A DNA stretch of 64,000 nucleotides from Prototheca cutis. Lineage: Eukaryota; Chlorophyta; Trebouxiophyceae; Chlorellales; Chlorellaceae. Positions within the stretch are counted from its first letter, which is position 1; each line of letters opens with the position of its first letter. The translations under genes were made by a program, and so were the position numbers. Shown here piece by piece: positions 45,287 to 59,172 of the stretch. The stretch covers positions 236,444 through 300,443 of the forward strand of contig BCIH01000016.1 of NCBI GenBank assembly GCA_002897115.2, given 5' to 3'. The notes below the pieces were generated by a model, which was not told the origin of the DNA, searched no databases, and worked only from the letters and a program-made list of their open reading frames with translations.

Positions 45287-47289
45287 TTTGGGTTTGCCTG
45301 GAAGCTACCCCTGAGGGCAGGGGCACATACACTGGACACAGCAGGCATGCCAGACATGCCCCCAGCCCTTGCCCTGGTTCAGTTTGCTTGAGAAGGAGCC
45401 CCCGGCAGGAGCACCGACACCGGCATCCATGAATGGCAGGAAAGCGTCGCCGGCACCGGATGCCGCTCGTGAGCAGCCGGTGGCTTTGCCGGCGGTAGAG
45501 GAACCGGCGGCTGACAAGCACACGGAGGGCCCCCCCGGGCTACCGTGGCAGGGCAAGCTGCTCCGCGCTCCACGGATCCTCAACTTGCCAGAGGAGCCCG
45601 AGCCGGTCCGCCGGAGGGATGGCGGCCCCGATGGCGGCCGGCATGAGGAAGACCGAGGGCATCACGAGCCCGAACCCCGCGGCTGGCAGGACGATGATCG
45701 CGGTCAGCAAGGGTACGATCGTGGGCGTCCTGAAAACAGTCGTGCTCGTTATGAGCATGACCGTGATGACCGTGGCCGATACGAGGCAGGCAAGCGACCC
45801 CGATCTGTCTCACCGCGCGCGGCCAACCGGGGGCCTTATGACAATGCTGGCAGCGGGCATCCCCGCAAATACAGCCGTGGGGAGGGGCCCCCTCCTCCGA
45901 GCTCGCACCGCGGACCAGGCGGCGCAGATTCAGGCCCACCGCTGCCACCGGGGTCAAGCCAGCCCTGCCGTGGCCGCCGAAGCACCTCTGCCGGCGAAGA
46001 GAGCGGCTGGGTGGACTTTGATGGGGAGAGCTCACGTTCGCGGCCCAACCAACAGTACACCGGCGGCAGTGGAGGGTACTCCCAGGGGGACCGGCGCGAG
46101 AGCAGCTACTTTCGTGCCGGCGGCGACTGGCACCAGGGGAGTAGTGGAGGCCCTGGTGCCCGAAATGCCATGTCCCGGTCGCCCGACCTGCGGGGCCGTG
46201 GCGGTCCAGACGGCGGGTCCTGGTCCCCGTCGTTGGCTGGCGGCGGCAGCAGGAGCGATGTGCTGGGAAATCACTGGAACGATGACGATTACAGCGGTCG
46301 GCCCGGGCCGCCTCGAGATCGCGGGCATACCCCANCGCCTCGCATACCGGCGGGGGTGCACGCGCCGCCGCCCCCNCCCCCGCCACGTCCGAGCAGTGGT
46401 TCTGGGCCCCCGGAGTCTGGTCGGCCTCGGAGAGACGGCTGGGGCCGCCCCGCGCCAAGGCACCGGAGTCCCGGCCCGGGGAGCGCCTTGCCTGGGCCGT
46501 CAGGCCCGCGGCAGGGGCCGCCTGATCCAATGGGCCGTGGGCCGCCGCCGGGGGCCCAGTACCCCGTGGGTCCCCCCCCGCAACAGCAGGGCTATTATCA
46601 TGGCAACACCGGCAGCGGGAGCTCGGGACCGCCGGCGCCGTTGCCAGGCATCCAACCACCAGTGGCCAGCGGTGCACCTCCTGCCAGCGACAGCTACACC
46701 AGCGCGGTGCATGCGCGGTACAAGGCATGCCTGCAGCTGGTTCTGGCGATGCGGCAGGGCGCAACCTCGTCCGACGTCGAGGAGGCCCGCCGGTGCGTGC
46801 GGGCGCTGACGCCCGCCGAGGCGCTGGCACTCATCTGCTGGGTCGCCGACGACGTTGCCACAGGTGTGTCTGGGTTTTGCTGGATTGGATTCATGTGCCC
46901 TGTATTGGTGGGTGCTGTATTGATGGTTGCTGGATGGGCCCTGGTCTGCCCAGCTGGGTAGCCAAGGACCAGGCGCTGGCTCGCAGGGGGGTCTGTATGG
47001 ACAGGTCCAGATGCGTCGCTATCCCAAGCCGCATCCCCCACCCCCCCCAACCCCTTGGCCCGTTGCAGAGTTGGAGACACCCTGCCTGAAGCTGGCAGCA
47101 GAGTGGCTGGAGGAAGTGTCAGGCTTCACAGCGGGACTGGCACGGCGGTGCAGGCAAAAGGCAAGGGGTGGTGGACCGCCACAGCTGTCGGGGGCCCCTG
47201 GGCCTGGGCCTGGGCCTGCCCTGCCGCAGTCGTCACCTGCACTGCCTGCATGCAGCGGCGCGGATGATGATAACGCGATGCGTTCGTGA
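44013..47289 (+). CDS. pseudokinase with Arg/Gly-rich tail and C-terminal helical domain
   Basis: Five exons with checked phases: 44013-44138, 44297-44974, 45132-45217, 45383-46863 and 47069-47289, about 863 residues. The first 300 residues have a casein-kinase-like layout (ISRFSVQNRLYWRPGVELYK, YLVLEYLPQSL, LMRCLKSLHQSGFVHGSVSP, DDLISWLYILVALLTGELPW), but the catalytic positions are lost: the VAxK lysine site reads YALWLA, HRD reads HGS, and no DFG is seen (LTGLSW instead). Next comes a long tail rich in Arg, Gly, Asp, Tyr and Pro with RG-type repeats, then a helical end (RYKACLQLVLAMRQGATSSD, LTPAEALALICWVADDVAT, LKLAAEWLEEV). Probably a scaffold, perhaps RNA-binding; function is unknown. 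Ns at 46335 and 46376. Confidence 0.7.
45239..45284. repeat. 46-base G tract in a pseudokinase-gene intron
   Basis: Nearly pure G (one T at 45250), starting about 20 bp after the donor of intron 3. Confidence 0.92.
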
Positions 47290-48024
47290 TGCGGATTGTG
47301 ACGTGTCGGTGACACTGCCGAGAGTGTTGCCTGTGCCCACCGCCTGGAACCAATACGATACAAATGAAAGCAGTATGGTCTGTCATCTGTGATCAGCACT
47401 TCATGGATGGCATGTCCATGTCCAGTACTGTACGTTCCTGAGTGTCCCACTGCCGTACACGCTCACAACATCACGCTGGGTATGGAATTGGAATAGGTGG
47501 TGACGGCTGCTCCTCCATTTGTGCGCTCACCAGTGATTCAAACCCAGTTCTGTCTGCTTTGCTGTCATTGCTTCAAATAACCAGCGGCGCTTTCCCAGAC
47601 ACGGGTGTTTGGCTCGTCCAAACAATCGTGTGCTTCCCATGCCAATACACTCTGGAGTCCATTGCACCAGCAGCCAGAACCAACCGACGCACCGCCACCA
47701 ACCTAAGCACATGCATCTTCCAGTTACTGCAAGTCCTAAGTACAGGGAGGTAACAAGACCTTCTTTTTACATCTGCCGGCAAGATGCAAGTGAGGCGTTC
47801 CCCCAAGCAGTCGCCATTTCGCTGCCGCAGCGACCTCCGCCACACAACCCTCAGGGGTTTAAGAGGGCTGCCACCTGCGGACAAGTGAGCGTCATTCCTT
47901 GGGTCCTGGCGTCTGACGGGTGCCATCGGGCACAGACTTGTGTATCCCAAGATGCCCGGCTGCCATGCACGTGGTGTCCCTCCTGGTGCCAGTTCTGCGT
48001 GGCCCCACCCCCACCGTGCACCAC
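47290..48024. other. convergent 3' region, no gene seen
   Basis: About 730 bp between the stop codons of the pseudokinase (+) and TOG-like (-) genes. No recognised feature. Further 3' exons of the TOG-like gene could lie here. Confidence 0.35.
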
Positions 48025-49689
<1,665 letters not shown>

Positions 49690-50256
49690 GAGCCTTCCGC
49701 TTCACCGAGGGCCCAGCAACAGATCGTAGATCTTTGGGCCCTGCCGAGTCAATCCTGACTGCCAAAACCTGGATCGGAATGAAGCTATGCGTTTCCCCAC
49801 CGCAGCGGGGCGCTTGCGGGGCCCGACTCGTCCGACATGTGGGCACACATGTCGCACCGGGTGGATCCTCGAGGACGCTTTCGAATCCCCGCCGCTGTGC
49901 TAAAATGCTCCGATGTAATTCCAGTATGTAGATGAAGCATTCGGGTCGTGAACCAGCGACCTAGAATATGCCGCATGGTCATTCATGATCATCGTTCGCC
50001 TCCCAGGACCACCAATGAAGGAATTCCACCACGAGGTTGGAACCACAAGCCTCATTACAAAAGGAAGGCTCACTCGCTCAATCACAAGCAGCCAAAGTTT
50101 GCATCAAAAATGGCGAATGCAGCATACATACAAGCGTCTACAATTGTTGTCGAGCTACAATGGCAGCCGGTTGCCTATCAGGACACACTCAAAGCGGCTG
50201 ACGCAGTCTGCCGAGGGATGGGCGAGCTGGCACTGTCGTGATGACTACTATGATGA
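49690..50256. other. intergenic with a strong hairpin
   Basis: About 570 bp upstream of the TOG-like gene and downstream of the LCAT-like gene. It contains a perfect 9 bp hairpin at 49833-49854 (CGACATGTG, loop GGCA, CACATGTCG) enclosed by further pairing (49801-49808 with 49892-49899). No gene is recognised. Confidence 0.45.
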
Positions 50257-52439
50257 TCAAAGGTACATTGACCCAATCGTGGACTTGGATGGCTGAGATG
50301 GGCTAGGACGGGCATTGGATGCACGTCGTACGGTGGCCCTGGCTGCTGCAATCGGGTCGACGACGAGATTCCAAGGCTCCTCTGCAAGACTCGAACTTCG
50401 GAGCCAGGTCAGCACCTGGTCCCAGCCCGCTTGCATGGCAATGAGACCCCGGTGGTCGCCCTTGATGCCGACGCGCTGCACGGGGTCAAACCCGTCGGCG
50501 GTCGCGCACTCCACTGGCACCGTCCCGTCGCCGTCCACCGTGACGAAGGAGGCGTTGGCATGGGCGAGGGAGGGCAGATCCGATACGGGAAACCACCAGC
50601 TTCCTGGCAAATTGTTTTGAGATGGATGGGTGCATGGTGAGTCATGAGATCAGCCCCACTGCGAGGAAAGACCACCCACTGCGCACCCTGCTGCTCCACC
50701 GACCAACAAACCCGGAAAATACTTCGTCAACCGCACCGTATTGCACGCTGTATGGCGTGCTGTATCCAGTGCCATACAGATTGTAGAACCGGCATGTCTT
50801 GGGAAAGCTGACTCGACTCCAGAGCTCCTGGGACTGCTGTGCCTTTTCATACGCTGCTGTGTTGAGGGGCATGGCAATCTGCTTGCCATCTATCGTCACT
50901 GCATTGCCCTCCAGGACGCCTGCCAGCAGCGCCGGCAGGGCATCGATGCCGAAATGGTACTCGTGCACCTCGTGCCACCCCCACGCCGTGTTCTCGCTTT
51001 CCTCCAGTCGGACACAGCCGCCCGCGGCCGCCGTCAGGTCGCCATAGTGCGAAGAAGGGCTCGTCCCGGGGGGCACGGCCCAGCGCTGCGTGACCTTGGG
51101 CACACACTTGCTCAGAACGGTGTCGGGCAGCGCGCTGCTCATCCACAGCGCAACCTCCGGCGCGCTGGCCTGAAACTGAAATCCGGCAGGGGGCAGCAGC
51201 TCGTACACGGCCGGCGACTGCACGCAGGCCTGCCGGAACGTGCTACGGTCCACAAAAAAATATGCCCCGATGGAACCGGCAAACTGGACGCCCGTCACCA
51301 GCGCATCCGTGCCAAAGCCGGGGGCGCCGCCAAAGGGAGCGCCCGCTGCCACCCAGCACTCCACCTGCAGGGGTTCCGTGTTTTTGATGGTGGGAGTAGC
51401 AGTGGGTGGCAGCGGTGAGGGGTGGACACAGGGAAATTCAAGACAAGGGATGCTGGGTTGGTTGCCGTCTGGTCGTCGTGAACATGGGAAGGAAAGCGGC
51501 GCCACCTGGACAGTGCTGCAGTGGGCTACAATTCTCCACCCACTCCCGACCGACACACCAGCTCTTCAAACTCGCGGGGGTGGTCTATGAGCAGGCTGCG
51601 GACGACGAGGCAGCCCATGCTGTGGCTTACGATGTCACAGCGCTGGCCTGTCGCCGCGTGCATGGCACGCAGGCGCTGCAGCAGGTCCTGTGCATGTGCC
51701 GTGTTTGACTGCCGAAAGTCGTAGCCGTAACCCCACAGGTCCTTGCCAACCGTGTAGCCCTGAGAGGCCTGTTTTGGGTCGTGGTGGTGCAGCCAAAAGG
51801 TTCCTAGGTCTCAAGGAAGGTGCAACATATCGGGCTGGAGTTGCTCCTGCGTGTGGATCCGATCCGACCCGGGGGCAAGCGACACGAACCATGCGCCCCG
51901 ACCCCGACACTGCTGTCCCCGCTTCATGTGCATCCCGCAGTGCGAAACGACGCATACATCCACCACGTACTACACCCCTTCAAACAAGTGACTCCCTCCT
52001 GATTGCAGCACAGCACCGTGAGATAGTTGACGAAGCTGTCAAAGTAGTGAATCACGGGCAGGCCGTAGCCAGCATCGGGGTCCAGGATGGTGATGGGATA
52101 CAGCCCGCTGCTGTCTCCATTATGGGGTACCAGAATCTCCTCCTCATCGTCAAAGCCTCTGACCAGGCCGCTTGACGCGTCGTAGCGGCCCCACAGCTTC
52201 TGGTAGCGGACGTCGGGGCTGGACAGTGTCACCCAGCAGATATCGCCCTCCCCTTTGGCCCCTTTTCGCCTCGAACTCAGAATGGTGCCACAGACGCCTG
52301 CATGGGCGCGAAATGTGCGTTGAACCGCACTCAGCAAACGACCGGCTTGGCCACAGGGCCCCCGAGCGCCTCGCCCCTTCCTCGACACCTTACCGGGCAC
52401 GAGCAGCAGCGGTCTGGCCGGCTCTTCCGCTGTATCCAT
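50257..52439 (-). CDS. plant-type lecithin:cholesterol acyltransferase-like phospholipase (LCAT3/4 group)
   Basis: Phospholipid-acting serine esterase. Leftward exons: 52439-52393, about 52302-52010, about 51760-51575, about 51396-50697 and about 50599-50257. Order of motifs: PARPLLLVPG joined to VCGTILSSRR (oxyanion loop), YDFRQSN, CDIVSHSMGCLVVRSLL (nucleophile Ser), WVAAGAPFGGAPGF, FYNLYGTGYSTPYSVQYG, FVTVDGDGTVPVECATADGF (catalytic Asp) and GDHRGLIAMQAGWD (catalytic His). The Asp/His elements and the YGT-xY-xTP block match plant LCAT3/LCAT4-type enzymes such as phospholipase A1 and sterol or lysophospholipid acyltransferases. No clear signal peptide is seen. The start MDTAEEPARP is close to the conserved LLLVPG strand, as in cytosolic or peripheral members. 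Confidence 0.88.
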
Positions 52440-52801
52440 CCTTCCATTCCCATGGATTTACAAGCAAACTGATCTGGCTCAGTATTATTTGCCACGGCCC
52501 CTGTAGGTCTTGGTGCAGGGCATAGGTTTCGGGAATTCCCAATCTCTTCCGACGGGGGTGTTCAAACTACCAAAAGGGTGGATTCGGCAGGCGCACGTAT
52601 GTGGTTCATCAAGATCGTGGCGTGTCATGGCGTGAGCTGAACTTGGCGATCACATTATTACCGAGTATCTTGGGACCATCCCGAGGGTGTTTTTAGACCA
52701 GCCGGGGACGCCGCAGCCTGGGTCGGGAGCCCCAGGGCGTAGCCAAGACGAGGAGAACGGAGACTCTGGACCGGCGCTCTCCTCCGCGTCGTCACCTCTC
52801 C
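52440..52801. promoter_or_regulatory. divergent 5' region, LCAT-like and COV1-like genes
   Basis: 362 bp between the start codons of two divergent genes. No gene and no defined element recognised; promoters for both are expected. Confidence 0.4.
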
Positions 52802-54205
52802 ATGTCCGGGGCGGCGCTAAGCCCGCGATCATCAGGGCATATAGAGACGGAAAAACTGGTGATGATGGAGGAGGACCTGCAGCGCAAGTCGTCGTCGGTC
52901 CTGAGGTCTACCAGCACGCAGCAGGTGGGGGCGACGGACCATCAACCCAGTGTGTTGGGTGACGTTGTGTGGCACGTCTTGCGCCATGCATTCTCCTTGA
53001 CGAATTCGAGGACATCTGCCGATCATCTGACATTTCCCCACCTGCTCTGGATGCATGCAGGCAGCACAGTCCTTCCTCAACACCTACTTCTCCCGCCGAT
53101 TCATGAGCGGCTGGTATGACGTCTTTTTTTTGAGCTCTGGGACAACACCAGTGGATGTTTCTTTGCCATGGTTGTGGTTCCAAGAGCTGGTATATGACAC
53201 AATGACTGTCTATGACAGAAATCGCAGCGCTGGCTTTTTGCTGTGTAGTGTGCGCAGACCCTGTTCACTGATGCTGTCCGGACCCCCCCAACCCACACTC
53301 CATTGCAGTGCCATCCTCTTCCCGGTGGTCGTCACTGGCTACCTGACCTGGTGGTTCTTGGAATTCTTTGACAATTTCTTCTCTCCCCTGTACACCTATC
53401 TGTTTGGCTTTCACGTCTTTGGCCTGGGCTTTGTGACGTCCATGCTCTTCATCTTTGCCACGGGCGTGTTTACCAGCTCCTGGCTGGGATCGGCCCTGTT
53501 CAAGCTGGGCGAGTACATCATCCGCAAGGTGCCGCTGGTCAAGCACATCTACTCAGCTGCAAAACAAGTCTCCGCCGCAGTGTCGCCAGACAACGAAGCC
53601 ACGCACAGCTTCAGGTGTGTTGATTGGTTCTGTCTCTGCTTTGGGCGGCATGGGTCTGGTTCTGGGGCGGGTGCATGGGCGACATGGAGGAGCGTGACGT
53701 ATGCATGCCCTGAAAAGAGCATCTTCCCCCTGCCGACATGCAAACGGCAAAACCGTCGCTGCGTGCCACCGCCAGGGAGTGCGTGCTGGTGCGGCACCCG
53801 CGGCACGGGGAGTACGCCTTTGGGTTCATTACCGGCCAGACACAGCTGTCCACGCCCGAGGGCGACATGGAGCTCTTTGCCGTTTACATCCCCACAAATC
53901 ACGTCTATGTCGGGGATATATTCCTGCTTTCTTCAGCTGACATCATTCGCAACAACCTCTCCGTCCGGGAAGGCATAGGTGGGTCGGTTGGCTGTCGGTT
54001 GGCTGTCGGTTGGGGGGGGGGGGCTGTCGGGTGCCTTTGCGGGCATGCATGCACCGCTGGACGGACGAAGCCGTCCTGCAAGAGCAAGGAAACTCCCGGT
54101 TTCTCACTGCCGTGTCACAACTCCATTCTCGTGAAACCAACTGCAGAGATTGTGGTGTCGGTGGGCATGGCCCTGCCCACCCGCATCCAAGCACTGACGC
54201 GATGA
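52802..54205 (+). CDS. COV1-like (LCV) DUF502 membrane protein
   Basis: Five exons: 52802-52924, about 53061-53113, about 53308-53612, about 53774-53980 and about 54145-54205. A short polar N-terminus is followed by two membrane helices (AILFPVVVTGYLTWWFLEFF and FGLGFVTSMLFIFATGVFTS). Then come VKHIYSAAKQVSAAVSPDN, RHPRHGEYAFGFITGQTQL, FAVYIPTNHVYVGDIFLLSS, IIRNNLSVREGI and the terminal EIVVSVGMALPTRIQAL. The order and wording match Arabidopsis CONTINUOUS VASCULAR RING1 and its LIKE-COV relatives, Golgi/trans-Golgi membrane proteins of the DUF502 family needed for vacuolar trafficking. The role in an alga is inferred by homology. Confidence 0.92.
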
Positions 54206-54677
54206 CTGTACACTACTGATAAGATGGAGCTTGGACAGGAGTGCAGGCCGGGAAACCCTTTCACAGCCCCAGTGCCTGCAGCTGGTCAAACCTGCGACGC
54301 AAAACCCTCCCTCCTCGCCGGCGATAAAGGGGCTACAGCGTCCCCCTTTGCAGTCACCGCCTTGCCCTGTTGTTCTGCTGCGTGGTCTCTGTCCGATATG
54401 CACGTCCCCATTTCGATCAGCGAAGCATGGGTTTGTAGTCTGACAAGGCTGCAAGGCCTCTTTTGTGTGTGAGGGGGAGGGTGGGGGGGTAGACAACCCT
54501 CCCCCACAGGATCGAGGAGCGAGTGACGTCATGACCCACGAGGAGCCGGGCCGCGCGCTGTCGGGACAGCAATGCATTTCGGTCCGCGTGCATATCGAGC
54601 CTGCAACCCGACCCTGCTGTGCGTAATCGATAAACATCTTCCGTGTGGGCTCCGTGGCGACCAGCTAGTGTGCGGAA
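54206..54677. other. intergenic, no gene seen
   Basis: About 470 bp between the COV1-like and PDX1 genes, same strand. It should hold the PDX1 promoter. No feature recognised. Confidence 0.4.
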
Positions 54678-55857
54678 ATGGCGGACACCAAGCAGCATGG
54701 CACCTTTGCCGTCAAGGTGGGCCTGCCCTGGGTCGTGAAGTATCAGCGGGGTCCCGACATGGCCACGGGATCCGCTGCTCAGAGTTGGCACATTTGGCAT
54801 TGACAACATACATCGTTTCTGCCATGCATGCTTGATTGGCGGGGGAGGTGTGCGCCCCTTTGACCGAACCCCGGATGTCGCCCATCACCTGCAGAGCGGG
54901 CTGGCCCAGATGCTCAAGGGTGGCGTCATCATGGACGTGGTGACCCCCGAGGAGGCCCGCATTGCCGAGGAGGCCGGTGCTGTGGCCGTCATGGCCCTGG
55001 AGCGCGTGCCCGCTGATATCCGCAAGGATGGCGGCGTGGCCCGCATGAGCGACCCCGAGGTAGGGTCGGGTGTTTGGTGGTGGGAGGCACCAATACACAT
55101 GCAAATATACGCACAAACATAATTCTCATCATCCACATCGTCCCAAGTTATCCAAAAACAAAAAAAACAGATGATCAAGCAGATCAAGGCCGCAGTGACT
55201 ATCCCCGTGATGGCCAAGGCCCGGATTGGTCACTTTGTGGAGGCTCAGATCCTGGAGGCTCTGGGCATTGACTACATTGACGAGAGCGAGGTGCTGACCC
55301 CCGCTGACGACGTGCACCACATCAACAAGCACGGTTTCCGCGTGCCCTTTGTGTGCGGATGCCGCGACCTGGGCGAGGCACTCCGCCGCATCGCCGAAGG
55401 CGCGGCCATGATCCGTACGAAGGGCGAGGCCGGGACGGGCAACGTGGTGGAGGCCGTGCGTCATGCACGCGCCGTCCAGGGCGCCATCCGCGCGCTGCAG
55501 ACGCTGGACGACGACGAGATCTACGCGTACGCCAAGGACATCCGCGCGCCCGTCGACCTGGTGCGACAGACCAAGGAGCTGGGCCGGCTGCCTGTGGTCA
55601 ACTTTGCCGCGGGCGGCGTCGCCACGCCGGCCGACGCGGCGCTGATGATGCAGCTGGGCGTCGACGGCGTGTTTGTGGGGTCAGGCATCTTTAAGTCGGG
55701 CGACCCTGCCAAGCGCGCACGGGCCATCGTCCAGGCCGTCACCCACTACAATGACCCCAAGATCCTGGCGGAGGTCTCTGCGGGCCTGGGAGACGCCATG
55801 GTCGGCATCGACGTCCGGGAGAACGGGTTCACCTCCTACGCTGCACGCTCCGAGTGA
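54678..55857 (+). CDS. PDX1: pyridoxal 5'-phosphate synthase subunit PDX1 (PdxS)
   Basis: Makes pyridoxal phosphate from ribose 5-phosphate, glyceraldehyde 3-phosphate and ammonia supplied by the PDX2 glutaminase. Three exons: 54678-54716 ([13 protein letters not shown]), 54895-55059 and 55171-55857, all phase 0, about 296 residues, the normal length. Motifs: [55 protein letters not shown] (first catalytic Lys, in MAK), [34 protein letters not shown] (second catalytic Lys), [20 protein letters not shown] and [11 protein letters not shown]. All key residues are intact. Expected to form a dodecamer in the cytosol. Confidence 0.97.
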
Positions 55858-56517
55858 ACGTAGGTGACTGGCTGCTGCTGCCGTTGGCTGGCGGTCGGGT
55901 TTATGTGTGGAGGAAGAATGGCCATCTCTGGCCATCGCCACCCTCGACGGGACAAGCTTGAACGCTCGTGGCGAGGTGCTCCCTCTTCCCGGCTCTCCCA
56001 AAGACAGCTTACCAACCGACCAATCACCGCCCCGGCTGGCCAGCCAATCAGCTATGAATCCTCGACTGCCCAACAGAGAGAGCGTTTTGTTGAAAGTGCC
56101 TGTGCCCTTGTTCGTGCGCGTGTGGGATTTCCAGTCGACGAGAACCTCCCGCCGCAAGACTTGTTTGTGTGTGCCGCGGCTTTTGTCTTTTTTGTGCCTG
56201 CAGAGACTAACGATCTGCCGCGTGGTCGTTGTGGACCAGGGACGGCCCATCACCCTCGCCATCCTCAATCGTCTCGGCCTTCCACCGATTCCACCGATCG
56301 GCGAGCCCAGCCACACGCTAGTTCTGATTGCTGCTACAACAGGCCGTACGCGGCAATGTGGATCTCGAACAGACAAAAAACAAAGGGGGTGGGTTGTGCA
56401 GCGGGCGCAGAACGGGATCTCTGTCTGTTGTGCATGGGAAGCGGGGCCCCTAGGGGACCTGGTTTCCATGCAGAAGGCGACACAGGATTGCTGAAAAAAC
56501 AGCATTCCACGTTTTCC
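55858..56517. other. convergent 3' region, no gene seen
   Basis: About 660 bp between the stops of PDX1 (+) and the CBS protein (-). A long + strand frame crosses it but has no recognised domain. Probably both 3' untranslated regions. Confidence 0.45.
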
Positions 56518-58856
56518 TCACGCCGCGATCAGGCGCAGGATGTCGGTGAGCGTGATCACCGCACAGACCTTTGGCTGCTCGGCCGATTCCACCACATACA
56601 CCCGGTGCACGTGACGCTCCACAAACTGTGGCAAAGTTCAGGTGGGTGGGGTTTGTTCAGAGGGAGGGCGTGTGTGAGGAGGGACTTGATCCCACAGCTT
56701 GCCAGTGCACGACAGCAGGTGGCCACCTGCGGGCCAGCACAGGCTGCATCCATACGCACACCCAGCTTTCCCTCCCTCCACAACCACCATCGGTCATAAA
56801 CACCACCATCCCCGCCACCTCCTCCTGGCCCTTGCCTTGTGGAGAAGCTCGCCAAATGTGGTGGTAGGTGTGACCGTGAACAGCGCCACGTCGTTCTCAC
56901 CCGGACCGATGCGACGGTGCGAGGTGTGAAAGTACTCGTGCTGCGACAGCTGGGACGTGTGCACGCTGTACCCAATGTCTGCCGTGTGGTGGAGGGGTGG
57001 GGGTTTGGGGTGGAGGAGTAGAGGGATAGGGGGGTGATGATGGCGCGGACGTCACCCAAGGATGATGATCACTTGAAACAGAACCCTGCACTCACAGGTG
57101 GTGTGGTGCTGCACTGCAAGGAACTCCGCCACAGGCAGAGCCAGCACACCCAGATGCTCCCCAGTCAGCTTCCTGTGATGGAGAGGGGGGTGATTATTGT
57201 TACTAATACTACTATTACCTCTCTGTCGACCAGGGGTCCAATTGTTGAACGCAGCAGGATCATCACTGTGCCTGGCACCTGCCCCAACCCCAAAGCCAAA
57301 ACTACTCCACCCTTGGCATCCGTCCCACTCTACCTGAGGTCGCTGATGGAGATGTTGGCCAGGAGCTCACCCGTGTCTGGCGCAAGCACGGGTGCGCCGG
57401 CTAGACCCCGGCTGGCCAGCATCGCGAAGGCAGCCAGCGTTGGCGTGTGCGCATCCACAGATACAATGTCCTGCTTCGACTCCAGGACGCCCAGCGCCTC
57501 CAGGGTCGTGTCGAACAGCGGGCCCAGCTGGCTCCGCCGGGCATGCAAAAACTTGATCACGTCCATCTGGCTGCAAGATTATTATTATTTTATTTTGCGG
57601 CGAGGGGGAATGCGACCCTTTAGTGGCAGTTGAATACATTTCCTGTCTTTTTAGTGAAAGCAGTAGCAATGGTGGGCGTGGAAGCAGCAGCGGGCCTCAT
57701 TTATAGCTGGAGTTCAGCCCAACCCAGTCAACTGCAGCATGTCCAACGAGAGACAGTGGAGGCTTGCCTGATGACTGTGGTGATGTCACCGTAGGGCCCA
57801 AACAGGGCCACGCGGTGCACGATCTGAGAGCGTGATCCAGTGGGCGGCTTGAGGAACAACTCCTTGATGGTCTCCATCAGGGACACCTGCGCAGCCTCCG
57901 ACTCGTACAGCAAGTTCCGGTCCTCGATGGCTGCGGCGGCGGGGGGGGGGCAGATGGGGAAACCCTAAGAGGATGCACTCGCTGTTCTGTTCGCCAACAG
58001 TGTGGGATTGACAACAGGGGTTGCTCGTCCTGTATAATCCTGTCATGTACGTGCACAGAGCCACCAAGAGACGAGATATCCACCTCCCAACAGCAGACAG
58101 GCCCTACGAACAAGGAATGGTGATGATGGTCCGGCTCACAAAGCTGGGTGCCTCCTTCTCGATCGCCGTCATGAGTTGCAGCATCTTGGTTGGGATCGAG
58201 CCCAGATCCCGCTGGAGGTCTGTGGGTGAGGAGTGGTATGTGGGGCCAGGAATCTGTAGTGCTGTGCATTTGAATGCTTGCACGACGGCCCAGCCGCCAG
58301 CCTCGCCTTGTGCCGTGAAATCAAAGCCCCGCATCCGGCATGCACGGACGGGCCCCCCCAAAGCACCCCTCAACAGCGCACGATCGAGAAAGGCACGGAG
58401 GATGTCGGACACGTCCAGCCAGCCCACGAGCTGGGGTGACATGATGCTCTCCTCCACATCGGGGCTCAGATCGTCCAGGTCAGGTTCGACGACGATGGGG
58501 GCACTGAGGATGCCCCGTTTGGCCAGTGTCTGCGGGCCAGGGCGGGGGCCAGGGACCTTGTCATTCAATCACATTGTCATCTTCGGTGCGGAATCCAGGG
58601 AACAAGCACTCATTGCGGCTCTGCGGCCACCGTGGGCCCCAACCCTTATATTTGTGGTGGCGAACACCCCCCCCCCCCCCCCCCCCCCCCCCAAACTCGG
58701 AATGCCCTTCACCAGCAGCGCGTCGCCAATGGTCTGATTCTGCCTCAAAGAGACAACATCTTGGTTGGGTTTGCACAATATTTCCGTGGGCGTGGTGCTG
58801 ACCAGCTTGCGGATCGGCACCAGCAGTTGATTAACATCCGCACGTGTGGAGTCCAT
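56518..58856 (-). CDS. four-CBS-domain protein (SNF4/AMPK-gamma or CBSX-like)
   Basis: Binds adenine nucleotides through CBS motifs. About eight or nine leftward exons from MDSTRADVNQLLVPIRKLVS (58856). Segments: NQTIGDALLVKGIPSL, RGILSAPIVVEPDLDDLSPD with LVGWLDVSDILRAFLD, LFLKPPTGSRSQIVHRVALF (about 57830), a helical FLHARRSQLGPLFDTTLEAL, then ISVDAHTPTLAAF-type sequence with GLAGAPVLAPDTGELLANIS (about 57380), DVALFTVTPTTTFGELL (about 56880) and FVERHVHRVYVVESAEQPKV ending in VITLTDILRLIAA. The PVVxxxxxGxVxGxxxxxDI pattern occurs repeatedly, giving four CBS units. It could be a SnRK1 gamma-like subunit or a plant CBSX protein. Exon limits are approximate. Confidence 0.8.
58667..58692. repeat. 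26-base C tract in a CBS-gene intron
   Basis: Pure C on the + strand (G on the transcript), just after the end of the first CBS coding exon (VKGIPSL), inside the following intron. Confidence 0.9.
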
Positions 58857-59172
58857 GAGAGACCCGAGCCGTGCTCAACGACAAACACTCCGTACCATTA
58901 CCTGGTGGAGTTAATAAATATGTGATGCACCGTGGTAATACACTTGTGTGCAGAATGAGACCACGGCATCCGCGACTGGATACCTGTGGGGCCCCGACGT
59001 CTCCGGAACACGACGTCGCCCCGACACGACGAGACGCGCTCGCTTGCTTGCGCGAACGGGGGCGGAGGCGGTGGAGAATGTGGGTGTGCTCCCAGCCGAC
59101 ACGTCCATGCTGCATATCGCATGCAACTCGCAGTACGAATAATGCGCTTTAATAAACTTTCTGGAGCCTCCG
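58857..59172. promoter_or_regulatory. divergent 5' region, CBS and Fyv7-like genes
   Basis: 316 bp between the two start codons. No gene or defined element is recognised. Confidence 0.4.

Noticed and set aside
45580..46830. 416-codon - strand frame opposite the pseudokinase tail
   Set aside because: Shadow of the RG-rich exon; the + strand exons join in phase on both sides.
49801..49899. tRNA gene
   Set aside because: A T-loop-like TTCGAAT is present, but the flanking bases do not form a T stem and no anticodon arm can be drawn.
55864..56799. 311-codon + strand frame after PDX1
   Set aside because: It overlaps the end of the convergent CBS gene on the other strand and has no domain.
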